DNA of 39,295 nt from Gammaproteobacteria bacterium. GTDB taxonomy: Bacteria; Pseudomonadota; Gammaproteobacteria; SZUA-152. A program made the position numbers and the translations under genes. The stretch covers positions 1 to 39,295 of the forward strand of contig JAADHZ010000042.1 of NCBI GenBank assembly GCA_013151575.1, given 5' to 3'. Under the pieces are notes generated by a model, which saw only the letters and a list, made by a program, of their open reading frames with translations, did no database searches and was not told the DNA's origin. Numbering within the stretch: the first letter of the stretch is position 1; each line of letters opens with the position of its first letter. This document shows, piece by piece, positions 9,827 through 19,399 of this stretch.

Positions 9827-11836
9827 ATGATCCCGGAAATTGGACATTTTGCGCTTATTTTGGCGCTGTGCGTAGCGGTGGTGCAGGGGGTGGTTTCCAT
9901 TGCCGGGGCACAGTTGGGCATTCGTTCCTGGATGGCCATGGCGCGGCCCGCAGCGCAGGCACACTTTATCTTTATCGGCATTGCTTTCGGTTGTCTGATG
10001 TATGCCTTCGTGGCCAATGATTTTTCCGTGAAATACGTGGCAACGGTATCCAATTCCATGTTGCCGGTACAGTATCGTGTTGCCGCATTGTGGGGTGGTC
10101 ACGAAGGGTCACTGTTGTTATGGGCCATGTTGCTAGCCACCTGGACCCTGGCGGTATCGCGTTTTTCCCGCAACCTGCCGCTGGATATGGTGTCCCGCGT
10201 GATCGGTGTCATGGGCCTGGTTTCCGTGGGTTTCATCATGTTTATGTTGTTCACCTCCAATCCCTTCGATCGTCTGCTGCCGGCGGCGCTGGATGGCCGT
10301 GACCTCAACCCGTTATTGCAGGATCCTGGGCTGATTATTCATCCGCCTTTGCTGTACGCCGGTTATGTAGGCTTTTCAGTGGCCTTTGCTTTTGCCATTG
10401 CCGCGTTGCTGAGTGGGCACATGGATGCCACCTGGGCGCGTTGGTCTCGCCCCTGGACCACCGTGGCGTGGATTTTTCTCACCCTGGGCATTGCGTTGGG
10501 CAGTTGGTGGGCCTATTACGAACTAGGCTGGGGCGGCTGGTGGTTCTGGGATCCGGTGGAGAACGCCTCGTTCATGCCCTGGCTGGTGGGTACCGCGCTG
10601 GTGCATTCATTGGCGGTGACGGAGAAGCGCGGTAGTTTCAAAAACTGGACGGTGTTGCTGGCCATTTTCACCTTTTCCCTGAGTTTATTGGGTACCTTCT
10701 TGGTGCGCTCCGGCGTATTGACCTCGGTGCACGCCTTCGCCACCGACCCCGAACGTGGTGTATTTATTCTAGCGTTCCTGGTGGTAGTGATCGGCGGCTC
10801 GTTGGCCCTGTTTGCCTGGCGTGCTCCAAAGGTGGGGCTGGGCGGAAGATTTTCTCTGGTGTCGCGTGAGACTTTCCTACTGGTGAATAACGTCATGTTG
10901 GTGGTAGCGGCTGGCGCAGTGCTGCTGGGCACCCTGTATCCTCTGCTGCTGGATGCGTTGGATTTGGGCAAAATTTCAGTGGGCCCACCCTATTTCGATA
11001 CGGTGTTCCTGCCGTTGATGACCCCCATGTTGTTCCTGATGGGAGTGGCTCCCATTGCGCGCTGGAAGCAGACCGAGTTGCCGGATTTGGCCGCGCGCCT
11101 CAAGTGGGCAGCGGCGGTGAGTTTGGTGACCGCGCTGATCGTGCCCTTCGTGATGGGTGAGTGGTCCGCACTCACCAGTCTCGGATTGGTGCTGGCGTTC
11201 TGGATTTTCAGCAGCACTGTGGTGAACATGCGGGAACGTCTGTCCAAGAGCAAGGAGCAGGGGCTGCTGGCCCGCTTCACTGGTTTGCCCAACGCGTATC
11301 TCGGCATGAATCTCGCTCACGTGGGTATCGGCGTGTTCATCGTTGGTGTGACCATGGTGCAGTCTTACGAGGTGGAAAAGGACATGCGCATGGAGGTGGG
11401 CGACACCGTGACCATGGGGGACTACACCTTCCGCTTTGACGGCGTCACCGAAATTGAAGGCCCCAACTATACCGCTAGCCGGGGACAGGTGTTGGTCACG
11501 ACGTCTGACGGCGCGACGGAAACCGTGCTGTTTCCAGAGAAACGTGTTTACCGCGTGCAGACCATGCCCATGACCGAGGCGGCTATTGACACGGGTCTGT
11601 TCCGCGACCTGTATGTGTCATTGGGTGAAGCAGTGGGCGGTGGCGCGTGGAGCGTACGTGTCTACTACAAACCTTTCGTAGACTGGATCTGGGGTGGCAG
11701 CTTCATCATGGCATTGGGTGGCCTTTTGGCCATCAGTGATCGCCGCTATCGTTTGGCTTCGCGCAAGGTTAAGGCCGCCGCAAAAGCCACGAAAGGTCAG
11801 ACTGCCAACGCCAAACTGGCGACGGAAGAACAATAG
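9827..11836 (+). CDS. ccmF: Haem lyase subunit CcmF
   Basis: WWD domain ELGWGGWWFWDPVENASFMPWL, 669 aa polytopic. Confidence 0.97.
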   Translation: MIPEIGHFALILALCVAVVQGVVSIAGAQLGIRSWMAMARPAAQAHFIFIGIAFGCLMYAFVANDFSVKYVATVSNSMLPVQYRVAALWGGHEGSLLLWAMLLATWTLAVSRFSRNLPLDMVSRVIGVMGLVSVGFIMFMLFTSNPFDRLLPAALDGRDLNPLLQDPGLIIHPPLLYAGYVGFSVAFAFAIAALLSGHMDATWARWSRPWTTVAWIFLTLGIALGSWWAYYELGWGGWWFWDPVENASFMPWLVGTALVHSLAVTEKRGSFKNWTVLLAIFTFSLSLLGTFLVRSGVLTSVHAFATDPERGVFILAFLVVVIGGSLALFAWRAPKVGLGGRFSLVSRETFLLVNNVMLVVAAGAVLLGTLYPLLLDALDLGKISVGPPYFDTVFLPLMTPMLFLMGVAPIARWKQTELPDLAARLKWAAAVSLVTALIVPFVMGEWSALTSLGLVLAFWIFSSTVVNMRERLSKSKEQGLLARFTGLPNAYLGMNLAHVGIGVFIVGVTMVQSYEVEKDMRMEVGDTVTMGDYTFRFDGVTEIEGPNYTASRGQVLVTTSDGATETVLFPEKRVYRVQTMPMTEAAIDTGLFRDLYVSLGEAVGGGAWSVRVYYKPFVDWIWGGSFIMALGGLLAISDRRYRLASRKVKAAAKATKGQTANAKLATEEQ

Positions 11837-11859
11837 AAAGAGCAGAGGATCAGCCAAGC

Positions 11860-12432
11860 ATGTTGCGTTACATTGTGCCTTTAGTCGTATTTTTGGGGGT
11901 GGCGGCCTTTTTGTTGAAAGGGCTGGATTTAAACCCCCGTGAAGTTCCGTCGCCGTTTATCGACAAACCAGCACCGGCTTTCACGTTACCAAAACTGCAT
12001 GAGCCTGCCAGCACGTTTTCCAACCAAAACATGCTGGGTAAGGTTTGGTTGTTGAATGTGTGGGCCTCGTGGTGTGTGGCCTGTCGCTCCGAGCACCCCC
12101 TGTTGGTCCAATTGTCACGGGCCAATTTGGTGCCTATTTATGGCTTGAATTACAAAGACGCGCCCAGCGATGCCAAAAATTGGCTACGGGAGCTGGGCAA
12201 TCCCTATGTCGCTAGTCTCAGCGACCAAAAAGGTAATGTCGGTATCGATTACGGCGTTTACGGTGTGCCGGAAACCTTTGTGATCGACAAGCAGGGCATC
12301 ATTCGCCACAAGGTGATTGGCCCCGTCACACCAGCGGCGCTGGATAACTGTGTGCTGCCCCTGATAGAAAAATTACAAAAAGCCTCTGCACAGACCGTTG
12401 TAACCCGTAAAGAAGTGGAGGGTTGCGCATGA
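11860..12432 (+). CDS. ccmG: Thiol:disulfide oxidoreductase CcmG/DsbE
   Basis: WASWCVACRSEHP, position after ccmF. Confidence 0.93.
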   Translation: MLRYIVPLVVFLGVAAFLLKGLDLNPREVPSPFIDKPAPAFTLPKLHEPASTFSNQNMLGKVWLLNVWASWCVACRSEHPLLVQLSRANLVPIYGLNYKDAPSDAKNWLRELGNPYVASLSDQKGNVGIDYGVYGVPETFVIDKQGIIRHKVIGPVTPAALDNCVLPLIEKLQKASAQTVVTRKEVEGCA

Positions 12433-12941
12433 ACACAATGTGCCGTTGTTTTGTCATTGTGCTGTTGACGCTGGTATTCGTCGTTTTTTCTTCCGCACCC
12501 TTTTCTAAAGAAGCGACTTCGATGGCCGAGGACCCTGCGATGGAAAAAACGGTGAATGAAATTTCCAGCGAGTTGCGGTGCCTGGTGTGTCAAAATCAGA
12601 CCATTGCAGACTCCCATGCTGAGCTGGCTGTGGACCTGAAAAACCAGGTGCGTGACATGGTCCGGGAAGGGCAGTCGCAGGATGAAATCGTCGACTACAT
12701 GGTGCAGCGCTACGGTGATTTTGTGCGTTATCGCCCGGCAATGAAACCTTCGACGATTTTACTGTGGGCCGGCCCTTTCCTATTGTTGTTGATCGGACTC
12801 ACTGTGCTGATTGTCAACCTGCGCAAGCGCAGCAAAATGGTGGCCGATGACGCTCCCCTGTCAGACGATGAAAGTGACCGTTTGAACTCATTGCTACACG
12901 CCGAAGATAAGAATAAAAAAATGAAGGAAAGTCACTCATGA
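12429..12941 (+). CDS. ccmH: CcmH (CcmL-type) cytochrome c biogenesis protein
   Basis: LRCLVCQNQTIADSHAELA motif (LRCxxCQ). Confidence 0.93.
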   Translation: MNTMCRCFVIVLLTLVFVVFSSAPFSKEATSMAEDPAMEKTVNEISSELRCLVCQNQTIADSHAELAVDLKNQVRDMVREGQSQDEIVDYMVQRYGDFVRYRPAMKPSTILLWAGPFLLLLIGLTVLIVNLRKRSKMVADDAPLSDDESDRLNSLLHAEDKNKKMKESHS

Positions 12942-14191
12942 TGGTGTTTTGGATAGTGGCAGCGTTGTTGCTCGTTGCCGCCTTGCTGTTTCTGGTGCCG
13001 CCGCTGGTGCAGAAAGTGCAAGGTAAGGATGTGTTGGCGAGGGACGAATTGAACGCCACCATATTCAAAGATCAGCTTGCTGAACTGGAACGCGATTTAT
13101 CGGCTGGTATTGTGACCAAGGAGCAGTACGATATTGCCCGCCACGATCTCGAACGCAGTTTTTTGCAGGAAGCGGAGAGCGGTGAGGAAAAAGAGCAATC
13201 ACAGACGGACCGTGTTGTCGGTCGTGCTGCTGCCGTGGTTATTGCGCTGCTGATTCCTATTTTTGCAGTGGTTTTGTATGGCAAGCTGGGCGCTGGCGAA
13301 TCGGGCCTGCATCCTGAAGACGCAAAACCCCAGCTACAAGCGGAAGGCCACGACGGCACTTTGGAACAGCAGGTGCGTAAATTGCAGGACCACTTGCAAG
13401 CGAACCCCGATGATGCCGAAGGCTGGGTGATGCTGGGACGTTCTTATTATTTCCTCAAACAGTATGGCCCCGCCAGTGAATCCTTCGGTCGCGCTTCCAG
13501 TTTGCAGCAGGATTCCAGTGCAGAACTGCTGGCCGATTATGCCGATGCCCTGGCGATGGCTAACGGACGTAACATGGCGGGGCGCCCTTACGAACTCGTG
13601 AAAAGGGCGCTGGCCATTGAGCCGGAAAATCAAAAGGCATTATGGTTGGGAGGCACTGCGTCGTATCAGGCGCAGGATTTTGAAACGACCCTGGATTATT
13701 GGAAGCGGTTGTTACAATTGTTCCCCGAAGGTTCAGAAAACTACGTGCAGATGCAGCGTAACATTGTCGAAATTCAGCAACGCCTGGGCATGCCGGTGGA
13801 CGCGGAAACTGTAGCCAGTGCCGCGCAAGGCGATGGTGCGGGTCAGGCTAGTATTTCCGGCGTGGTGCGTCTCGACGAGACGCTGGCTCTGGAAGCATCC
13901 ATCGACGACACACTCTTTGTTTTCGCACGCGCCGCTTCTGGGCCGCGTATGCCATTGGCTATTTTGCGCAAAACAGTGAAAGACCTGCCGTTCACTTTCA
14001 CTCTGAATGATGCCATGGCCATGAATCCCGCGATGAAATTGTCTAATTTCCAGCAGGTAGTAATTGGTGCGAGAATTTCCAAAAGTGGTAATGCTATGCC
14101 CCAGCCCGGGGATCTTAAAGGTTCCTTTGGCCCGGTTAACGTGAATGCGCCAGGTAACGTAGAATTGATCATCGACGACGTGGTGCGATGA
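12938..14191 (+). CDS. ccmI: CcmI TPR-containing cytochrome c biogenesis protein
   Basis: N-terminal membrane segment, TPR region (AEGWVMLGRSYYFLKQYGPASESF), terminal position in ccm operon. Confidence 0.88.
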   Translation: MMVFWIVAALLLVAALLFLVPPLVQKVQGKDVLARDELNATIFKDQLAELERDLSAGIVTKEQYDIARHDLERSFLQEAESGEEKEQSQTDRVVGRAAAVVIALLIPIFAVVLYGKLGAGESGLHPEDAKPQLQAEGHDGTLEQQVRKLQDHLQANPDDAEGWVMLGRSYYFLKQYGPASESFGRASSLQQDSSAELLADYADALAMANGRNMAGRPYELVKRALAIEPENQKALWLGGTASYQAQDFETTLDYWKRLLQLFPEGSENYVQMQRNIVEIQQRLGMPVDAETVASAAQGDGAGQASISGVVRLDETLALEASIDDTLFVFARAASGPRMPLAILRKTVKDLPFTFTLNDAMAMNPAMKLSNFQQVVIGARISKSGNAMPQPGDLKGSFGPVNVNAPGNVELIIDDVVR

Positions 14192-14259
14192 TCTGTAGTG
14201 CAGGACGCGGTGCAGGGTTTCATCAGCCGCTTAGTAATAACGACAGGAGAGATTGAGTC

Positions 14260-14568
14260 ATGAAAAAACGTATCGCTGTTTTTCTTACGTTAGTGCTTTT
14301 TTTAACATTTGTTGGTTCGGTTATGGCCGGGAATCCGATGCGAGGTCGCACGGTGTATAACAAGCATTGCTTGGGATGTCACGGGGGCAATGGGGTGTCT
14401 CCGGTGGGTGATATGGTCAATTTTTCGTTGGGTGAAGGCCTAATGCAACCAGATCAAGCCCTGGAGCTAACGATAAAAAATGGCAAGGGTATTATGCCGG
14501 GTTATGCTGGCACATTAACGGATCAGCAAATTTCGGACGTCATTGCGCACCTCAGGACTTTTTTCTGA
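14260..14568 (+). CDS. Small exported monohaem class I c-type cytochrome
   Basis: Signal peptide MKKRIAVFLTLVLFLTFVGSVMAG; CLGCHGG; distal GIMPGYAG Met ligand region. Confidence 0.9.
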   Translation: MKKRIAVFLTLVLFLTFVGSVMAGNPMRGRTVYNKHCLGCHGGNGVSPVGDMVNFSLGEGLMQPDQALELTIKNGKGIMPGYAGTLTDQQISDVIAHLRTFF

Positions 14569-14618
14569 CATTTTCTAAGTGCAGTATTTTGATTCAATAT
14601 AATTAGGACATAGTGTTA

Positions 14619-15755
14619 ATGGGCTTTATCAAAACCAGATGGTGGGGGGTTGCCGTTGTCTCGGTGACACTTTTTGGGTGTTCGGGTGATGACGCCCCTC
14701 CGTCAACGCCGAGTGTTGCAACGCAAACACCGTCAGAGGTGGCCGCAGAGAGTGAGGTTACGAACAAAGATGGATATCGTGTTGCTGCGAGTTTTGGTGT
14801 TGGTGAAGACACCTACGTTCGTTCGATGGCTATCGACACCCAATCTAATGCTCTATGGGTAGGTACCAGTGTCGGAGTCATGGCGGTGGATTTAACTAGC
14901 ACCGATTTACGCGCGAGCTATACGCGCGAACAGGGGTTGGCCAATGAATACGTGTTCGGCATTCACATTGACCAAAAAGGCGATCGCTGGTTTGGTACCA
15001 ATGGTGGCGGCGTCTCAAAATTTACGACAGATAAGCAGTGGAAAACCTACTTCCCCATGCATGGCCTCGCGGACTATTGGGTGTATTCGTTCGCCGAGCA
15101 ATCCGACGGTACCTTATGGGTGGGAACTTGGGCTGGCCTCAGTCGGTTTGATCCCGAAAAAGAAATTTTCCATACGTATCTTGATGAGCTGGTGAACGAA
15201 TGGGTATATGGCCTGGGGGTGGACTCTAGGGATCGGGTGTGGATCGGTACCGAGGGCGGGGTCAATATGTTTGACGGGGCCTCCTGGTCTACATGGAAAC
15301 ATGAAGACGGCCTGGGTGCAGCCAACGATCAAAATCTTCCTCTCAGTACCAATACCGGCCTGGGGACGCGCTCGCGTCACGACCTGAGCGTTATGGGAGG
15401 GGGGCAGCTAACCTATAATCCCAATTACGTATTTTCTTTGATTGTCGCGACGGACGATACTATTTGGGCGGGTACTTGGGGTGGTGGTGTGGCCCACTAC
15501 GATGGCAAGAGCTGGACTAATTTTTCAAGCAAAGATGGGTTGGCCGGCAATATTGTCTACAGCGTCGCCCAGGATGAAAAAGGCGGCCTGTGGTTTGGCA
15601 CCAACGGTGGGTTGTCATATTTTGACGGTAAAACATGGCTCACTTTTGATCAATCCGACGGCTTGCTGGACAATAATATTTATGCCATTGCGCCGGACGC
15701 TGATGGACGTATTTGGGTGGGTAGCCGATCCGGCGTTGCTATGCTGGCACGCTAA
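14619..15755 (+). CDS. Reg_prop-type beta-propeller lipoprotein
   Basis: Lipobox TLFGC; repeated WVGTxGGV / GLANEYVFGI / DGxxWFGTNGG units; AGGA upstream of ATG 14619. Confidence 0.8.
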   Translation: MGFIKTRWWGVAVVSVTLFGCSGDDAPPSTPSVATQTPSEVAAESEVTNKDGYRVAASFGVGEDTYVRSMAIDTQSNALWVGTSVGVMAVDLTSTDLRASYTREQGLANEYVFGIHIDQKGDRWFGTNGGGVSKFTTDKQWKTYFPMHGLADYWVYSFAEQSDGTLWVGTWAGLSRFDPEKEIFHTYLDELVNEWVYGLGVDSRDRVWIGTEGGVNMFDGASWSTWKHEDGLGAANDQNLPLSTNTGLGTRSRHDLSVMGGGQLTYNPNYVFSLIVATDDTIWAGTWGGGVAHYDGKSWTNFSSKDGLAGNIVYSVAQDEKGGLWFGTNGGLSYFDGKTWLTFDQSDGLLDNNIYAIAPDADGRIWVGSRSGVAMLAR

Positions 15756-15835
15756 CTAAAGATGGCGAGTTACCGGGAATTTTTGGAATTTTGGACGATG
15801 CGCTCAGTGGTTGATGCGTTAGAGGGGAGAATGTT

Positions 15836-17080
15836 GTGAATATTGGTACGAAGGGTGCAGCAATAGCGATACTTCTTGTTGGAGGTTTAGTATTAGCCTC
15901 CTACAATTTTGGTTCTCGGCAGTCGGAAAAACAACCTGCAGCAGTGGTGTCGGCTGAGCAGATAGGGGAGAGGGGCGCGGGAGAGATGCCTCCCGGGCAT
16001 CCGGGGCCAGCAGCCGGTCGTGATTTGCTGCCCAGTGGCCAGGCTCAAGGTTCCGCTCGGTTCACGCATTTTCGCGTTGGCAATCGCAACGTCAAAGGCA
16101 TGATGGCCACTGAAAATGAAGTTTGGGTCGGGACCTCTGGTGGTGTTATTCGTTATGACCTGAAAACTGACGATTACAAATTATATGATGTGAAAAGTGG
16201 CAGCCTGATTTCCAATGGCGTGTTCCATGTCAGCAAAATTCGCGGCAAAATTATGGTGGGCACCTATGGCGGCGGACTCTCGGTGTATTCCCCGGATGCA
16301 GATGCCTGGAAAAACTACAATATTCCCGACGGCCTTGCCGATCAATTCGTGTATGACATTGCCGAGGATACCAATGGTGACTTTTGGATCGCGACCTGGT
16401 CCGGTGTGAATCGTGTACCTAATGGTAACCTGGATGACCCTGATGCTTGGGAAACCTTCACGGTGGAAAACACTAATGGCGGCCTTCCCAATGATTGGGT
16501 CTACGGTGTGGAAATAGGCAAAAATGGTGAAGTCTGGTTTGCCACCGAAGGTGGGTTAGCCAAGTTTAAGGATCGTAAGTGGACCAACTGGAAGCACGAA
16601 GATGGCTTAGGCGCACCGTACGAAAAAGTGAAGGCTGACATCACGTTTGCCAACGACCCCGCCAAATCCTCCAAACACCATGCGGCGCAAAAAAAGGAGC
16701 AGGGACTGAGTGACATAAAGGTCGGTTATAACCCCAATTACATTGTTTCGATGGTGGTGGACGAGCAGGGTGATGTGTGGGCAGGTACATGGGGTGGTGG
16801 TCTATCGCATTTTGATGGAAAAAAATGGGAAACCTTTACGGTACAGGAAGGCTTGCCGGGTAACCACGTGTTTATGTTGCGAAAAGAACGCGGCGGTAGC
16901 TTGTGGATCGGCACCAATCAAGGGCTTGCAAGGTTCAGTCAGGATGGAAAAGGTTTTAGAGTGATGACCAAGGCCGATGGTCTGTTTGCCAATAATGTGT
17001 TCTCTATGGCCAAGGCTTCCGATGGAAGCTTATGGGTCGGCAGTTTTGGTGGTGTTGCGAGAATTACGGATTACGAATAG
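15836..17080 (+). CDS. Exported Reg_prop-type beta-propeller protein, paralogue of preceding gene
   Basis: N-terminal TM/signal; WVGTSGGVIRYDL repeats; shared WKHEDGLGA and YNPNY segments; GTG start preceded by GAGGGGAG. Confidence 0.8.
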   Translation: MNIGTKGAAIAILLVGGLVLASYNFGSRQSEKQPAAVVSAEQIGERGAGEMPPGHPGPAAGRDLLPSGQAQGSARFTHFRVGNRNVKGMMATENEVWVGTSGGVIRYDLKTDDYKLYDVKSGSLISNGVFHVSKIRGKIMVGTYGGGLSVYSPDADAWKNYNIPDGLADQFVYDIAEDTNGDFWIATWSGVNRVPNGNLDDPDAWETFTVENTNGGLPNDWVYGVEIGKNGEVWFATEGGLAKFKDRKWTNWKHEDGLGAPYEKVKADITFANDPAKSSKHHAAQKKEQGLSDIKVGYNPNYIVSMVVDEQGDVWAGTWGGGLSHFDGKKWETFTVQEGLPGNHVFMLRKERGGSLWIGTNQGLARFSQDGKGFRVMTKADGLFANNVFSMAKASDGSLWVGSFGGVARITDYE

Positions 17081-17110
17081 TCACTATTTTAGTGTTATAT
17101 TGAAGTGAGG

Positions 17111-17141
17111 CCTCGCCAGGAATTTTTCCGGCGAGGTTTTT
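17111..17141 (+). terminator. Rho-independent terminator between Reg_prop protein and Kelch gene
   Basis: CCTCGCC...GGCGAGG followed by TTTTT. Confidence 0.8.
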
Positions 17142-17176
17142 CAGTTTTAAAGGTTGAATAAGTTGGAGACGCAAAA

Positions 17177-18505
17177 ATGAAAAATTTAGGCTTGGCTGGA
17201 GGGATGCTCTTGTTGCTATTAACATTGTTTTCGTGCGCCCCAGCAAAAGAATCGGTGTGGATACCCGGCTGGAAGGAATCGGCCGCCATGCAGGAATCTC
17301 GTGCTGGCGCCGCAGTGGTGGTAAACAACAACTTCATTTATATGATCGCTGGTGTAGACGGCCGAAACTTTTTGCGCAGCACAGAATATGCCCCCATTCT
17401 CGAAGATGGCGGCATCGGTGAATGGAAGCAAGGCCCTGCCCTGATAGAAGAACGTGGTTTCACCGAAGCAGTGGTGCGCAACGGCTATATTTATGTTGTT
17501 GGTGGAGGCAACGGACCCAATGGCCACAATTTGTTGCGTACTGTTGAACGCGCAAAAATAAATACGGATGGAAGTCTAGCGCCTTGGCGCCGCGAGAGCA
17601 GCCAGACGGTCTTGCCAAGACGCTGCACTAAATTGAGTGTGATTGGCGACTACTTGTATTCCTTTGGCGGTTTCGGTGGGGCACTGCTGGATAGTGTTGA
17701 ATACGCAAAAATAAACAGTGATGGTAGCGTGGGTGAATGGACGATGGCTTCAGAATCCATGACCTTGCCTCGTTATGTGAACAGTGTGAAGGCAGTCAAA
17801 GGGCAGGCCCTGGTTATCGGTGGTCATGACCAGAAAAAAGGTGTCGGTATTTCTGATGTGGAATGGGCTCGACCGGATAAAAATGGTGATATCCACACCT
17901 GGAAAAAAACCAGTTCTTTGAAAACGGGGCGTTACGGGTTAGCGTCGGCAAAGATGGGTAGCACCATTTTTGCTATCGGTGGCTTGACCGGACTCGAGTA
18001 TTTGAAAAGTATCGAAAAAACATCAGTCTTGAGCGCTGGGGGCGTATCTGCTTGGCAGGAAACCACCCCTCTTAGTGTGCCGCGTGCAACTTTCAGCGCG
18101 GTGGCCCACAATGGCTACCTCTATGTATTGGGGGGTTCCAATCGTGACGGTTATCTACGCAGCGTTGAGTTTGCTGCGATCAACCCGCAGGGGGATCCGG
18201 GCTTTTGGGGTAGCCTGGAGGAGCGAGATGGCTATAATGCCCGACTAACAATGCTGGCCGAGTCAAGCCCCGCACTGCCTAATCAAGGTGTTGTAAAACA
18301 GATTTTGAATACAGAAATGTACAGCTATGTGGAGGTACTGAGTCAGGGGACGTTGTTTTGGCTGGCCGGGCCCAAAGTGGATTTTCCGGTGAATACCCGT
18401 ATCCATTTCAGCAAGGGAGTGAAAATGACTAATTTTTTCAGCAAGGAGTTACAGCGGCCATTCCCAGAAGTCAACTTTGTTAGCCGTATCGAAAAAGCCA
18501 AGTGA
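17177..18505 (+). CDS. Kelch-repeat-like lipoprotein
   Basis: Lipobox TLFSC; repeated YVVGGxNG...LRTVERAKI / YVLGGSNRDGYLRSVEFA units. Confidence 0.8.
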   Translation: MKNLGLAGGMLLLLLTLFSCAPAKESVWIPGWKESAAMQESRAGAAVVVNNNFIYMIAGVDGRNFLRSTEYAPILEDGGIGEWKQGPALIEERGFTEAVVRNGYIYVVGGGNGPNGHNLLRTVERAKINTDGSLAPWRRESSQTVLPRRCTKLSVIGDYLYSFGGFGGALLDSVEYAKINSDGSVGEWTMASESMTLPRYVNSVKAVKGQALVIGGHDQKKGVGISDVEWARPDKNGDIHTWKKTSSLKTGRYGLASAKMGSTIFAIGGLTGLEYLKSIEKTSVLSAGGVSAWQETTPLSVPRATFSAVAHNGYLYVLGGSNRDGYLRSVEFAAINPQGDPGFWGSLEERDGYNARLTMLAESSPALPNQGVVKQILNTEMYSYVEVLSQGTLFWLAGPKVDFPVNTRIHFSKGVKMTNFFSKELQRPFPEVNFVSRIEKAK

Positions 18506-18531
18506 GCCCGTCGAGAACAGATTTCACCTTT

Positions 18532-18560
18532 TGGGCATAGGTTTAAGTGCCCAGCATTTT
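18532..18560 (+). terminator. Probable terminator after Kelch gene
   Basis: TGGGCA(10-nt loop)TGCCCA then GCATTTTTC. Confidence 0.6.
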
Positions 18561-18704
18561 TCTGTTCAAAGGGGTGTCTCTTGGTCATGAATTCGGCCCG
18601 GGGCGCGTCGCAGCTTGCAGCGGCTATTGATTCAATAGCGATGAAGTAAGTGGGTTTGTATCAACGCCTTGTTTTATGTGCAAACTCTTGCCTGTCCAAT
18701 GCGT

Positions 18705-18760
18705 TAAGTTAACAAATTAGTAGGTTGGTGGTGAGCACGCGAACCCCAATAGGCGTTGGC
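18705..18760. repeat. REP-like dispersed repeat copy B
   Basis: 52/56 identity with 9224..9279, same orientation. Confidence 0.9.
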
Positions 18761-18844
18761 AACGTTGGGTCCGCAAGTTTGCCGCCGATCTCTACAGCAG
18801 AGCAAGAAAAGTGACTTAACTTAGTCTCTTTGGGTTCAATTCCC

Positions 18845-18945
18845 CGCAGCTTGCTGCGTAAGTTTTTTGTTCAAACGTGTAAGCGTTTGAGCTGGCAGTT
18901 TAATACCCCGCTTCGTTCGCGCAGCGAGATAGCTTGCTGCGGGGT
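18845..18945. repeat. Cluster of three hairpins with an 11-bp direct repeat AGCTTGCTGCG (18848 and 18931)
   Basis: CGCAGC/GCTGCG at 18845..18858; TCAAACG/CGTTTGA at 18871..18890; ACCCCGC/GCGGGGT at 18905..18945. Confidence 0.7.
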
Positions 18946-19335
18946 TGTTTATTTGGCATTGCTTGCCCATCCGTTTCTTTTTTGTGAGCGATACCGATTT
19001 TTTCGATCCCTGTAAATTTGGTGTCCACCCCTGCACTGCAAAACATGGGGCAAATCAGTGTTGTTTTGTTAACAAGATTTTACTGCGGCGCAGTTGAGTC
19101 CACACGAGGTAGACAGCACGATTGGTGCTTACTGAGGGAGAGATGAGTTGAGTCAACCTCTTCCGTCGAGCCTACTTCGCCGCGTAGCATTTTGAGTGTT
19201 TTGAGCAGATAGGGCGCGGGTATCCACTAATATCAACGATTTCCTGGATGCCCCCGAAAGGGTTTGCGCACACTCTAACCTGAATGCGCCAATGATTGCT
19301 CATTGGAAAGCGAAGAAGATTGGATTTTCAGACAT

Positions 19336-19372
19336 CAAAAAGCCCCCCCATCACACGATGGGGAGGTTTTTA
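19336..19372 (-). terminator. Probable bidirectional terminator downstream of minus-strand cytochrome operon
   Basis: AAAAAGCCCCCCCATCACACGATGGGGAGGTTTTT. Confidence 0.75.
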
Positions 19373-19399
19373 ATTACAGCATTTGTGGGTACGTGATGA

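Noticed and set aside
8996-10102. 368-aa minus-strand ORF across ccmC-ccmF
   Set aside because: Antisense to ccmC end, ccmD, ccmE and ccmF start, all with clear family motifs; no recognisable domain.
18828-18858. GGGTTCAATTCCC resembling a tRNA T-arm (possible tRNA or att remnant)
   Set aside because: No acceptor stem, anticodon arm or CCA end could be assembled around it; better explained as part of a palindromic repeat.
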